Of a stretch of DNA of 64,000 bases, positions 46,009 through 55,429 are shown in pieces. Below the pieces are notes generated by a model, which saw only the letters and a program-made list of their open reading frames with translations, was not told where the DNA came from and did not search any database. The translations under genes and the position numbers were made by a program. Source of the DNA: Odontesthes bonariensis. Lineage: Eukaryota > Chordata > Actinopteri > Atheriniformes > Atherinopsidae. The stretch's first letter is position 1, and each line of letters begins with the position of its first letter. The stretch covers positions 25,751,322 to 25,815,321 of the forward strand of contig NC_134516.1 of the NCBI RefSeq assembly GCF_027942865.1, given 5' to 3'.

Positions 46009-47104
46009 GACAGCCAATCAGGGCAGCCTGAAGACATTTGATCCTGTGACAGCCAATCAGAGCAGCCTGAAGACCTTTGATCCTGCGACAGCCAATCAGA
46101 GCAGCCTGAAGACCTTTGATCCTGCGACAGCCAATCAGATCAGCCTGAAGACGTTAGATCCTGCGACAGCCAATCAGAGCAGCCTGAAGACCTTTAAAGG
46201 ATAAGACCGTTTTTTTTACATTGGGCCCTTGATTTCACATTATAACATGATGTTCTACTCACCCCTGCTTGTTGTTGGTCATTTGGAGCTGTTCCGAAGA
46301 TATTCGAGAGGCGTCTGGCTGCTCTCTTGAGATATTCGGCCATGAAACGGTTTCCTATGGGCAACGTTATAGAGGCACAAACTATGCTGTTTATAATTTA
46401 TTAATTACTGTACACTAGCACTGATAACGTGGAGGTGCGTCGCTTACTTAAAAAAATCCGGGTTATTGTAATTTTGATTTTTTTCGTCGTAAAGTGGGTG
46501 TAACTGACGTCATCGTCGTGCTACTGCCACAGACAGCCCACAGACCTGCTGCCTATTTATTCATTCGGCTAAAATTCAAAATTAGTAACCCGGATTTTTT
46601 TAAGTAAGCGACGCACCTCCACGTTATCAGTGCTAGTGTAGAGTAATTAATAAATTATAAACAGCATAGTTTGTGCCTGTATAAGCTTGCCCATAGGAAA
46701 CCGTTTCATGGCCGAATATCTCAAGAGAGCAGCCAGACGCCTCTCGAATATCTTCGGAACAGCTCCAAATGTTCAACAACAAGCAGGGGTGAGTAGAACA
46801 TCATGTTATAATGTGAAATCAAGGGCCCAATGTCAAAAAAACGGTCTTATCCTTTAATCCTGCGACAGCCAATCAGAGCAGCCTGAAGACGTTCGATCAT
46901 GCAACAGCCAATCAGAGCAGCCTGAAGACATTTGATTCTGCGACAGCCAATCAGAGAAGCCTGAAGACGTTCGATCCTGCGACAGCCAATCAGAGCAGCC
47001 TGAAGACGTTCGATCATGCAACAGCCAATCAGAGCAGCCTGAAGACATTTGATTCTGCGACAGCCAATCAGAGAAGCCTGAAGACATTTGATTCTGCAAC
47101 AGCC
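46009..47104 (+). repeat. 39-bp minisatellite, unit 5, split by an insertion
   Basis: About five copies at 46009-46193 and six at 46858-47104, separated by the TTAA element at 46198-46853. The right part contains a duplicated block with TTCGATCATGCAACAGCC variants. Confidence 0.93.
46198..46853. mobile_element. long-TIR foldback MITE, TTAA target
   Basis: 656 bp with arms of nearly 300 bp that are inverted copies of each other. The ends are AGGATAAGACCG and CGGTCTTATCCT. TTAA flanks both sides (46194-46197 and 46854-46857), and uninterrupted copies of the minisatellite contain a single TTAA at this site (CCTTTAATCC), giving a clean empty site. It has no coding capacity. Consistent with piggyBac- or Kolobok-type mobilisation. 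Confidence 0.92.
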
Positions 47105-48091
47105 AATCACATGATGACGTGATTAGTTAGCTGAAAATATTTTCTTTTTTGGTTCATAATTGTTAATGGTTTCTTTTTGTGGTTATTCTGTTAGTTAGTT
47201 AGTTAAGTTAGTTATAGTTATGAAAGGGAATGTTTGAATTGCTACCAGTGTGTGTGCGTGTTATATAGTTCTGTTGAGAATGTGTTTTGAATAAAGTGTT
47301 TGTAGTTGTTTGTACTATTTTGTTTACTGGGTACTCCTTTGGTTCCTGAGTTGTGCGTTTGGGTTCAAGTGCTAGTTCTATTAGTTAAACACATGCCACA
47401 CAGACATGAGTTGTTTTGTTTTAACACATTCAAACCATTAAAATGGTACTCCACTTTGTCCGCACACCTGCAACATTTTGGCTCCAAAGGAGCAAAATGC
47501 AAGGTCACATTACAGGGTCTGACATGTTCACTCTTAACTGTAGGCTATGTCAGGGTGTATTTTACTGTAATCTCCAGCAATCCTGACATGGGCCCAACAG
47601 TGAGGAGGACCACCACATTGTCCAGATTGAACAATCTAGACACCAAACTGCTGAGCACCTTGTATTGAGAGCCCGCTGGGACTTTCACTGAGGCAGACAG
47701 GAAGAGGCTTCAGTGGGTAATCAAAGCAGTAGTAGTATTAGCTAAATGAAGGAACGACATGAATAAGAAAAATCAGTGGAACTCTGTTATTTTATGTCAG
47801 GGACACTTTGTTTTGTCCATTTCTCAACATATTCTTATTCCCAATCATACAAGGCTGTAAGACAAACATAATAAATCCCTGGAATAAGGGTGAAGCTTGT
47901 CCGCTGACATGTATACATACACAACTGCCATGAGCAAAGAGCAAAAGTTGGGGTAGTTTCGTGTATTACATGGTAAGTGTCGCGGCGAGTTATGCTGTAA
48001 GACTGGAGAAGGTGGGAATTGGCCAGGAGTTAGGCTACACTGGAAGTCCGGGCAAAGTAGGAAATAAGTGAACGGAATGTACACTCTAATA

Positions 48092-48593
48092 CAGAGGTCT
48101 TCAACAGGGGGTCCGCGGAGGTACTGCAGGGGGGTCGCGAAATCTTTGGTTGATTAGACGATTTAAAAAAACAAAAAAATAAATAAATTAAAAATTTCAG
48201 ACAGTTTTTTCTCACAAATTGTGTGCAAACGTGTGCCATCCACAGATGGTTTGAGGATTCATTGTCCCATCTACATGCATGTTTAAAGTTAAAATCTGTG
48301 GATTATTTGAATAGCTCAGTGTTGTATGTAAGATGTTTGTTTATAAATGGCAGTGGCACGGCCACCCTGTACCTTGCACATGTTTAAAATAAAAACATGA
48401 ATATATTAACCTGTGTATTATTTGAATAGCTTAGTATTGAATGTACAATAACAGAGTAGCTATGTTTATACACGGCACTAGGCCCCGTTAAATATGAAAC
48501 ACAATTGTATGCCATATAAATAGTAGGGGGGTCCCTGCTCCAACTCTCCATCAGTTTTGGGGTCCCTGGCCTGAAAAACGTTGAAGACCCCTG
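48092..48593. mobile_element. hAT-type MITE, 8-bp target duplication
   Basis: The termini CAGAGGTCTTCAACAGGGGG and CCTG...GTTGAAGACCCCTG are imperfect inverted repeats. CTCTAATA occurs on both sides (48084-48091 and 48594-48601) and only once in the other macrosatellite units, an exact 8-bp duplication. No transposase is present. Confidence 0.92.
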
Positions 48594-48968
48594 CTCTAAT
48601 ACACAGTCAGTATTGTGAAGTGTTACCTAAAGGCCTCTGTCATTGTACAGAGACGCTATGATTTACTTGTACAGCACCTAAAAAAACCCTCACTGTTGTC
48701 TATATTCATAGACACACCCAGCCTCGCTTTCAATATAACACAAGCACTCACATTCTGTAATTGCCATCAGCAAATTATATGAAAATAATATAAAACATCT
48801 TTTAAGAAGAAAAAAAAAAGACGGTTGTTGCTCTCGTTTATTTTGTTTTAAGGTTAGTAGATGTGCAATGTTCAGCTGTCAGAAATGAAAGGCTAGCCTA
48901 ATCTTTTGTCATATTTGGCTGTGATCACTTTTTTGTACCCTATCATAATTTATATATATATAAATTAT

Positions 48969-49003
48969 GCAGTCCATCGCCTTAACCTCTCTGCCACCTC
49001 GTC
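48969..49003 (-). pseudogene. tRNA-Ser(GCT) 5' half
   Basis: The minus strand reads GACGAGGTGGCAGAGAGGTT and on to GGACTGC, the acceptor, D-arm and anticodon-stem start of tRNA-Ser(GCT). It then runs into an A-T palindrome at the macrosatellite edge. Confidence 0.75.
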
Positions 49004-49334
49004 CTCTCTCTTATAAGTTTGACCATAAAAATTTCCGTTTTAAACTACAGCTGGTATAATTTTGATCTCAAAATTGGAGCCTCATTAGATACAATGGCCT
49101 TGCGTGCAGAGGATATGAATTCATCCTCCTTTCACAAAAATAGAATCATTATTATCTAAATGTGGTACCATATAGGGATGTTTGAGGTTGTTTGATTTAA
49201 AATTGGGCGAAACAAAAGCAATTGCACTTAGGATAAGTCAAATTTAAGGTTGGGGTTATTACAATCTCTTCAGAATATACCCAAATATGAAAGATAAACT
49301 ATGTCAAATTATAAAGGGCTTGCTTTCCAGGCAA

Positions 49335-49366
49335 AATGTGGTGGGATTGATGTCCGCACTCCTCAG
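49335..49366 (+). pseudogene. degenerate tRNA-Ala 3' part
   Basis: TGGTGGGATTGATGTCCGCA followed by CTCCTCA resembles the T-arm and acceptor of the tRNA-Ala at 49669. The 5' half is not recognisable. Confidence 0.4.
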
Positions 49367-49668
49367 AAATTTTTTAGGTGCTCTTCTGGTGAGAGGCCTT
49401 AATGATCATCTTATAAAGACAAACCAACTAATGTTTTAAAACGGAAAGAAAAAAGAATTTGCAAAACCATGAAACACTACGGATTTTCCATGTCTCACTG
49501 ATCCAACGCAAGACTCGATAGACTTGATACATTCAACCACTGAAAAACACTCTGAGAAAAACCAACAAGCTTCAGTTGTGAGATCTATTCCTTTTGATGC
49601 ATCAAGGAATGGATCGTTTGGTCAGAAATGGTCGTTAATTTGGAAGCTCTAAGAATACATCAATCGAA

Positions 49669-49741
49669 GGGGAATTAGCTCAAATGGTAGAGCGCTCGCT
49701 TCGCATGTGAGAGGTAGCGGGATCAACGCCCGCATTCTCCA
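49669..49741 (+). tRNA. tRNA-Ala(CGC)
   Basis: 73-nt cloverleaf. GGGGAAT pairs with ATTCTCC, the anticodon loop is TTCGCAT and the discriminator is A. The T-loop reads ATCAACG, with A where most copies have G. No T4 run follows closely. Confidence 0.88.
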
Positions 49742-49990
49742 GTCGTCTTTCTCTTGTTCTCTGTGGAGGAAATGATTAACAGCTGGATGTAGCAAAGGTG
49801 GGTGCAAAGTGAAAGAAAGACAGCTCTTTCACATTAGCCTGAAGTCAAACTCAAAATTCTTCATGATAGATTCAATCGCCCAAATGAACCTAGTGCAAGC
49901 AAATAAAAATATTGCGACAAAAGCATTGTTTGAAAAGCCTGCTTGTAACAAGTGGAATCAGAATTACAAACAACACACCAGCACACAACT

Positions 49991-50020
49991 TGACGAGAAT
50001 GGGATTCGAACCCATGCATG
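49991..50020 (-). pseudogene. tRNA-Ser(GCT) 3' half
   Basis: The minus strand reads GCATGGGTTCGAATCCCATT and then CTCGTCA, the T-arm and 3' acceptor of tRNA-Ser(GCT). On its other side it abuts tRNA-Ser array spacer sequence. Confidence 0.75.
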
Positions 50021-50066
50021 CTTCTTTCTAAGTTAACTTTTAGCAACCCTGAGTCAATAATGTTAT

Positions 50067-50148
50067 CGTTGTCGGCAGGACTCGAACCTGCGCGGGGAGA
50101 CCCCAATGGATTTCTAATCCATCGCCTTAACCTCTCGGCCACAACAAC
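50067..50148 (-). tRNA. tRNA-Ser(AGA)
   Basis: 82-nt cloverleaf on the minus strand. GTTGTTG pairs with CGACAAC through one wobble, the anticodon loop is TTAGAAA, and a long variable arm is present. The spacer is shared with the array at 20200-23480. Confidence 0.92.
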
Positions 50149-50439
50149 CACTTACAGGTTCATTCACCTTTGACATTCAACGTTTACAACTCATCATCTT
50201 CATGAAGGACTTCAACTCCTGAGACAGACCTAAGTTATGGTGATCAAGAAAAAGCTTTTTTTTTTTTTTGTTAGAAATGGTCAGTCTTCGAAATGGGTCA
50301 GAGGAAGGAGCTGTCTCTTCAGAAATCAATCTGTGCAGAAGTTCATGTCATCAACCACACGTCTGGCTTTTGTTTTGTTTAATCAAATGGTCTAAGGAAC
50401 TTGTGCTTCTTTCCAGGTTAACTTTTAGCAACACTGAAT

Positions 50440-50645
50440 CAATAATGGAGCCTCTCCGTCGGTAGCCCATCGACGGCTCGTGACGGAGCCGCCGAGGAGC
50501 GTGAGCCACGGGGCCGAGCCTGGTGCTCCGCGGAGTCTCCGTTAGCCGTTAGAGGCCAGGAGAACAGAGGAGGACAACCGCGGCTGTCCTCTGTCCTCCG
50601 GCCCACGCAGCCGCCGCGAGCACCAGGCTCGTCTAGTAGCCTATT
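50440..50645. repeat. GC-rich nested palindrome
   Basis: CGAGCCTGGTGCTC at 50515-50528 is the exact reverse complement of GAGCACCAGGCTCG at 50618-50631. Between them GAGGACA and TGTCCTC form an inner stem around ACCGCGGC. This is very GC-rich against A-T rich surroundings. It begins where the tRNA-Ser spacer stops. Confidence 0.7.
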
Positions 50646-50961
50646 AGTTAGCACTAGATGCTCAACTATGCAACTAACTTCTCTCTATGACTAAATGAAT
50701 AGCTGCATGATGGTCAGAAGAGAAAACTAAAGTCACTCTTAGTGTATGAATTCACCGTTGTCACTGTCCACTTGCTGTCACTAAACATGTTGCTCACGTG
50801 CACTGCGTCCCAGGCTCGCCTGTTAGCCAATTCGCTCTGTGAATAATTCGCTCTGTGCAAGACTCTACTCCCGTTCTACTTCCGCTCTCTCGAGTGTGTG
50901 ATCCACTCCTTCCAGTGCTATCGCTAACTAGCTAGCAGTAGCCAGAAGTAATAGCTAGATA

Positions 50962-51017
50962 GATAGATCTCTCTCTCTCTCTCTGTCTCTCTCTGTCTCT
51001 CTCTCTCTCTCTCTGAT
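50962..51017 (+). repeat. (TC)n microsatellite
   Basis: A run of TC dinucleotides with occasional GTC interruptions, preceded by a short (TAGA)n. Confidence 0.9.
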
Positions 51018-51478
51018 ATTTATAATAGTAACTATGTACTGTGTGTAGATAACATTCAGGACAGTTGTCCTGTAGATACTTTAGATTTGTAGATTTTCAG
51101 CACCTTGAAAAGTGCAAACTTTTCAGAACTAGAGGTAACGATCCAATCAGGTTTACACAGCTATACAAGCACAGTCTTGTTTGGTTGTGGTGGTGTTCAT
51201 CTTTACAAATCTATACAAAACCTGAAGTGATAATGGTCACTAATGAAGGCTTACAACTGACCTGAGACCATACCTTTTGTACTCATTGAAATGAGAGCCC
51301 GAGTGTAAAAATCTATGTGGGTTGTTGATATTGGATTATTGAATAAGTGTTGTTCAATATTTACTTAGTAAATTCTACATGTTGTAATGTCATCTCTGTG
51401 CGTTTTCATTTTAATTTCAAGTCAGGAAAAACCCAAAGCTAATGTAACGATGACAATGACACCAAGACTGTTTTTGAA
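51018..51478. other. interval without recognised gene
   Basis: No supported gene, RNA or repeat. Confidence 0.3.
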
Positions 51479-51482
51479 TTAA

Positions 51483-51898
51483 AGCTGCGGTCGGCAACTT
51501 TTTTTTAGTCATATTAGCTTGAACTGTCATGGGATTCTGGAAGTAGAATATTAAATAGGCTGTTTAGAAAAAATAACGAAATCTGTAGCTCCCTCTGAAG
51601 CCTGTAATCATGCTTGCAAAAACCGAGCGCTCCCGGCTGTTTTTAACCAATCAAGTTAGGGTGGAGGAATCCTACCTGTCAATCACAGCTTGTGCACACG
51701 CTGCTGAGCCTGAGTCTGCCCCAGCTTGTGTGCGCTCACACTGGTGTGAACTCACGTGCACAACCTCGTCCACAGAGGGGGAGGGGTTTGGGGGGCGATT
51801 CGGAGCTTGTTAGAGGTTGGGGGAGGGACCTGAAAGTTGTATCAGTTCGAATTTTCCGACTTTAGACTCGGAATTTTGAAAACCTGCCGACTGCAGCT
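51483..51898. mobile_element. MITE flanked by TTAA
   Basis: Inverted termini AGCTGCGGTCGGCAAC and TGCCGACTGCAGCT with TTAA on each side (51479-51482 and 51899-51902). No transposase. Confidence 0.85.
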
Positions 51899-52049
51899 TT
51901 AATAATTTATTATTACATATTCAAAAGATGCACACATCTCATTACAACAATGAACAATACAACCTCTACACTGGTAGAGATTTGCACAAACAAACAATAA
52001 AGATCAGTTCAGGTTTTGTATAGATTTCTAAAAATGAACAAGATTGGAA

Positions 52050-52206
52050 GAACTGATGGTTTGAACTGACTGAAATAACTGATCATTTGAACTGACTGAA
52101 AGAACTGATCATTTGAACTGACTGAAAGAACTGATCATTTGAACTGACTGAAAGAACTGATCATTTTAACTGACTGAAAGAACTGCTGATTGAACTGACT
52201 GAAAGT
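52050..52206 (+). repeat. 26-bp minisatellite, about six copies
   Basis: Tandem copies of a unit containing GATCATTTGAACTGACTGAA, with the last copies diverging. Confidence 0.85.
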
Positions 52207-52241
52207 GCTCCCAATTCATTGCTGAGTTGCCCATGCCTTCA

Positions 52242-54220
52242 CTAACGGCCCATTCTGATAATTGACCAGGAGCAGGCCACACTGAACAATTCGTCAATGT
52301 TCCCACATATAGACAGTGGTATCTCCTTGTGGAAGAGTTTGTTCTCTTTCACTCTCCTTATGCACCTCTCCACGTGCACTCTCAGCCATGCAATTGACTG
52401 CGTCTGTCTGACATCCTCTCGACTCATTTGTTGTTTGTTGCTGAGAAAGGCAGGCCGGTACACCTTACAAGGAGCAAGGTTGTCCACAACAAACCCTTTG
52501 TCCACCATGATGGCCATACCTGGCTTCAGCAGCTTTACAATCCCGGACTGCTTAACTCATTGGCTGCCATTGACGTCTATAGACGTCAATTTAAAAAAAA
52601 AACGTTGACTGCCAAAGACGTCTATAGACGTCAATTGCGTTTTTTAACGGAGCGGGCTGGGGGACAATCTAGCGGAGTTTGTCACTATATCTTAGGCTTG
52701 TAAACACTAAACAGAGAATATACTGGCAAAATTACCCGCAAGGTGGCAGCAGTGCCACTTTGCACAAGAAAAAGCTTGTTTTCTCCGTTTTTTTCGTCTA
52801 ACAGCTGTTTTTTTCGTGAAACCAACCTATGTTCTACTGTCTATTACTAAAGGACTGAAAATGGTAGAAACAAACTTTTTTTTTCCTGATGAAAGAAGAG
52901 AGTCTACTCTTTCGTTTGGTAATTTCGGTGTGTACATAGTCATAAGAAACACTTTTCTGTGGGTCTTGGAAAATCAGTCAAAATACTGTAAAACACTTGG
53001 CAGTATGGGTCTCTCTGCACTGAAAATGGCTGGCAGCCACTCATAGAGCCTGCATACAGTCCGGACACAAAGGTGACAGCACCGTGGGGTGCCATGCCAA
53101 CCAAGGCCTTGAATGTAGTGTGAGATTTGTATGTGGAAAAAACCTCACTCTGAAGGAGCAGAGAGGATAGCGTCTGACAAAATATCTCCGTACAATAAAG
53201 GACCACCTGTGTGTCAGAAAAAGCTGCAAACTCAACTGGCAGGTGAGCTCTCACTGTCGCTGGAGGAATCCAAAGGCGCTGGCTTCCTAACAGGCAGTAC
53301 AGGAAATGAGTCCATGTGGAGATGATTCCACTTGCAGTAGTGCGGTGAATGCTGAACCTCTCTGAAAGATCCCTGGGAGGAAAACCCACTGACAGGTACA
53401 TCAGGAAAAGAAGAAACTCGTCAATGGGTCTCAGTTTCTGTTGAGATATAAAAACAAAAGGCCTCTGTTTAGTTACCTTGACATTGACATTATTATTACA
53501 AAGCATAAATCAGAAAACTTTTGTTTTGTTTTGTTTTTGTGTGTTTTTCTTTTGTTTGTTTGTTTGTTTTCAGTAACGTTTTACATTATGCATTGCTGTT
53601 TGGTGTGTATTTTGTTTTTTTTTTATGTGAAAGCAATAAAAAATATATTAACAAAAAAGGCCTACACCTTTTAATATCACGTCACGTTACGTCATCACTT
53701 ACCGTTGCTGGGTGATGGACTGTGCTGCTGCTGGCAGAGGCTGTGTTGGCGCTAGTTATGCGCACCATCTTGTGGGTCACGGCAGGTTCGATTAATGTCC
53801 AGAATGCCTCGAAACTCCTGTAGGACGCAAACCTGGTATAAAACCGCACGTCATCATCTGATGCAGACAGACGCTTGATGCCAAAATGCTGACGATGTTT
53901 GAGGACTTTTAATTGCTGCTGTAACTCCCTAACCTGACGACGTAAAGCTTCCTTCTAGTCGGCTAAATTACTCGCCCTCGCTCCTGTTTGAGGGACTACA
54001 CAGTAACCGTGATCTGGAGCCATTTCGGTCTCCATCTCCGAGTCCGAGTCTGACTCTGGGGCAGGACTCTCGGCCCGCGGACGCCGTTCCCAGACACTTG
54101 GTCTGGGCGCAGGTAGTTCGTACCCATTCCAAGAAAAGTAAACCGGTACGGATCCCTTCTTCAACCTCCTCAGTCCCCCGGCAGACACGTTGAAATCAGC
54201 CTGCTTAAAGATGCCTCTCC
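52242..54220 (-). mobile_element. THAP and DDE_4 transposon (ISL2EU/Harbinger-like), broken
   Basis: On the minus strand, from the 5' side: the end of a THAP domain (GGLRRLKKGSVPVYF, about 54180), an acidic linker, a coiled coil (EASLRRQVRELQQQLKVL), then GIKRLSASDDDVRFYTRF, a helix-turn-helix (LSERFSIHRTTASGIISTW), and a DDE_4 domain (CTEIF, YKSHTTFKALVGMAPHGA, VDKGFVVDN, LRVHVERCIRRVKENKLF). This order fits THAP-type transposases of the ISL2EU group. The first catalytic position, usually Asp before CTEIF, reads Tyr here. A MITE splits the DDE domain at 52556-53040, and the N-terminal half of the THAP domain is missing at the junction with the retroviral piece at 54240. Confidence 0.82.
52556..53040. 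mobile_element. MITE inside the THAP/DDE transposon
   Basis: It interrupts the transposase between AGSMS and KQSGIVKLLKPG. The termini TGGCTGCCATTGACG and GGCTGGCAGCCA are imperfect inverted repeats. ACTCAT is found on both sides and may be the target duplication. An inner GACGTC-rich palindrome (GACGTCTATAGACGTC) appears twice at 52573-52635. Confidence 0.7.
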
Positions 54221-54239
54221 TGGTGGCAAGTCCAGAAAT

Positions 54240-55150
54240 GTTTTACAAGAACAATGGGTGACACGCAACGTTTGGTATCAATTGGCGAATTATTCTATTA
54301 AATCTGTCACCGATGCTTCTTGTGTGGTTTGTATGAAAGACGCACAGCCTGTTGCTTTTACAGGAGTGCCTGGGGAAGTTGATCCTTTAACTTGTACTGC
54401 CTATGCCATCTGCTCTAATGGCAGTCGTAATGTGACGCTGTACCTGCCTGAAGTTGCCCCTGAGATGACGTCTCCATTCCGTGGTATGAATTGTACTTAT
54501 CACCTGTGTTTGACACATTGTTGGCTGATGAGAGGAAGTTATTTTAAGGGCGTGGATGGCAAATATCATAGTAAGGGAGACCATTATCCTTGGAGTACTG
54601 AATGTCCGCCACTCACCAGTCGCATTATTCCACCACCGCCACATTTTAAGTTATCTAGAGCACGAAATACTTATATAGTTTGCTATGAATCCCAACCTAA
54701 ACCTGCAAATGAGTTCAACAGACATGCCCTGGGCAGTGTCCCCCCTGACATGTGTAATGTCACCTTCCCTGTCAAATGGGGAAGGAGTAGTATTCAGAAT
54801 TCAGTAGCTTTTCATTGTATTTTTACTTATTGCCTATTTGATTCTCCCTCCATGTCTCATTGGATTTTTAATGACACTTTGCATTCCACTCGCCCTGTCC
54901 CTGACATGTTTTGGCTGTGTGGCCGTCACAGTAAGCTACATTCCAGTTTGCCTGCCAATTGGACTGGTAGGTGTGTCCATGTGATGTTGGTGTATAATGT
55001 CCGTATTGCTGTTGACCCTTTTGCTCCTCGAGCCACCCGCTCAGTACGCAAACGCTCTATTCCTGGCAGTTTTGATGATCGTGTCTATGTAGATGCAATT
55101 GGAGTCCCCAGAGGTGTCCCTGACGAATACAAATCAAGAATTAAGAATTA
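54240..55150 (+). mobile_element. broken endogenous retrovirus piece, env surface part
   Basis: A long open stretch (54258-55151) rich in Cys and N-glycosylation sequons, ending with a basic cleavage-type motif (RSVRKRS) and the beginning of a second subunit. It resembles the surface part of a fish retroviral envelope. No LTR, pol or membrane-anchor part is attached. A truncated fossil; the well-kept open stretch suggests it is not very old. Confidence 0.7.
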
Positions 55151-55265
55151 AGCTAAAGCCATGAGATGAAGTGCCTCCAAGTACAGACTGCTTTGGAAGA
55201 CCAGCACTACGAAGCACTGCTATAAATAGTTATGGCACCATGTTGATGTACATAATAATATCTTA

Positions 55266-55339
55266 AGGCACTGCTGGGATTTGAACCCAGGATGTCCTGT
55301 TTACTAGACAGGCGCTTTGACCAACTAAGCCACAGCGCC
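55266..55339 (-). tRNA. tRNA-Thr(AGT)
   Basis: 74-nt minus-strand cloverleaf with anticodon loop CTAGTAA. GGCGCTG pairs with CAGTGCC. It corresponds to the AGT copy at 29436 in the left arm. Confidence 0.92.
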
Positions 55340-55429
55340 ACATGGTTCATAAAACTGATGAAGGAATAAAGAGCAGGAACTGGATCCACCTCAGGAAGTG
55401 TTTTTTGTGATTCTGTATGTAGCTGCACG

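Larger units (their letters stand above)
34883..48950 (+). repeat. 2.9-kb macrosatellite, five units and a partial sixth
   Basis: The start motif CTGGAGAAGGTGGGAATTGG occurs at 34883, 37802, 40660, 43612, 45196 and 48003. Full units (1 to 3) are 2.86 to 2.95 kb. Each has an A-T rich 5' part, a CCAAT/GC-box region, an A-T rich self-complementary stretch, a 39-bp minisatellite and a 3' part with AATAAA. Unit 4 (1584 bp) lacks about 1.25 kb before the minisatellite. Unit 5 lacks the CCAAT/GC-box region and carries an insertion in its minisatellite. Unit 6 is cut at about 48950. Units are nearly identical outside these events, so the array is young. Confidence 0.93.

Noticed and set aside
37093-47668. 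Macrosatellite unit as a Polinton or other capsid-bearing element
   Set aside because: No polymerase, integrase, protease or capsid-like motifs are visible in any frame, and no terminal inverted repeats were found.
53441-53715. Hydrophobic plus-strand frames rich in Phe and Val
   Set aside because: They are low-complexity T-rich sequence within an intron-like part of the THAP/DDE element.
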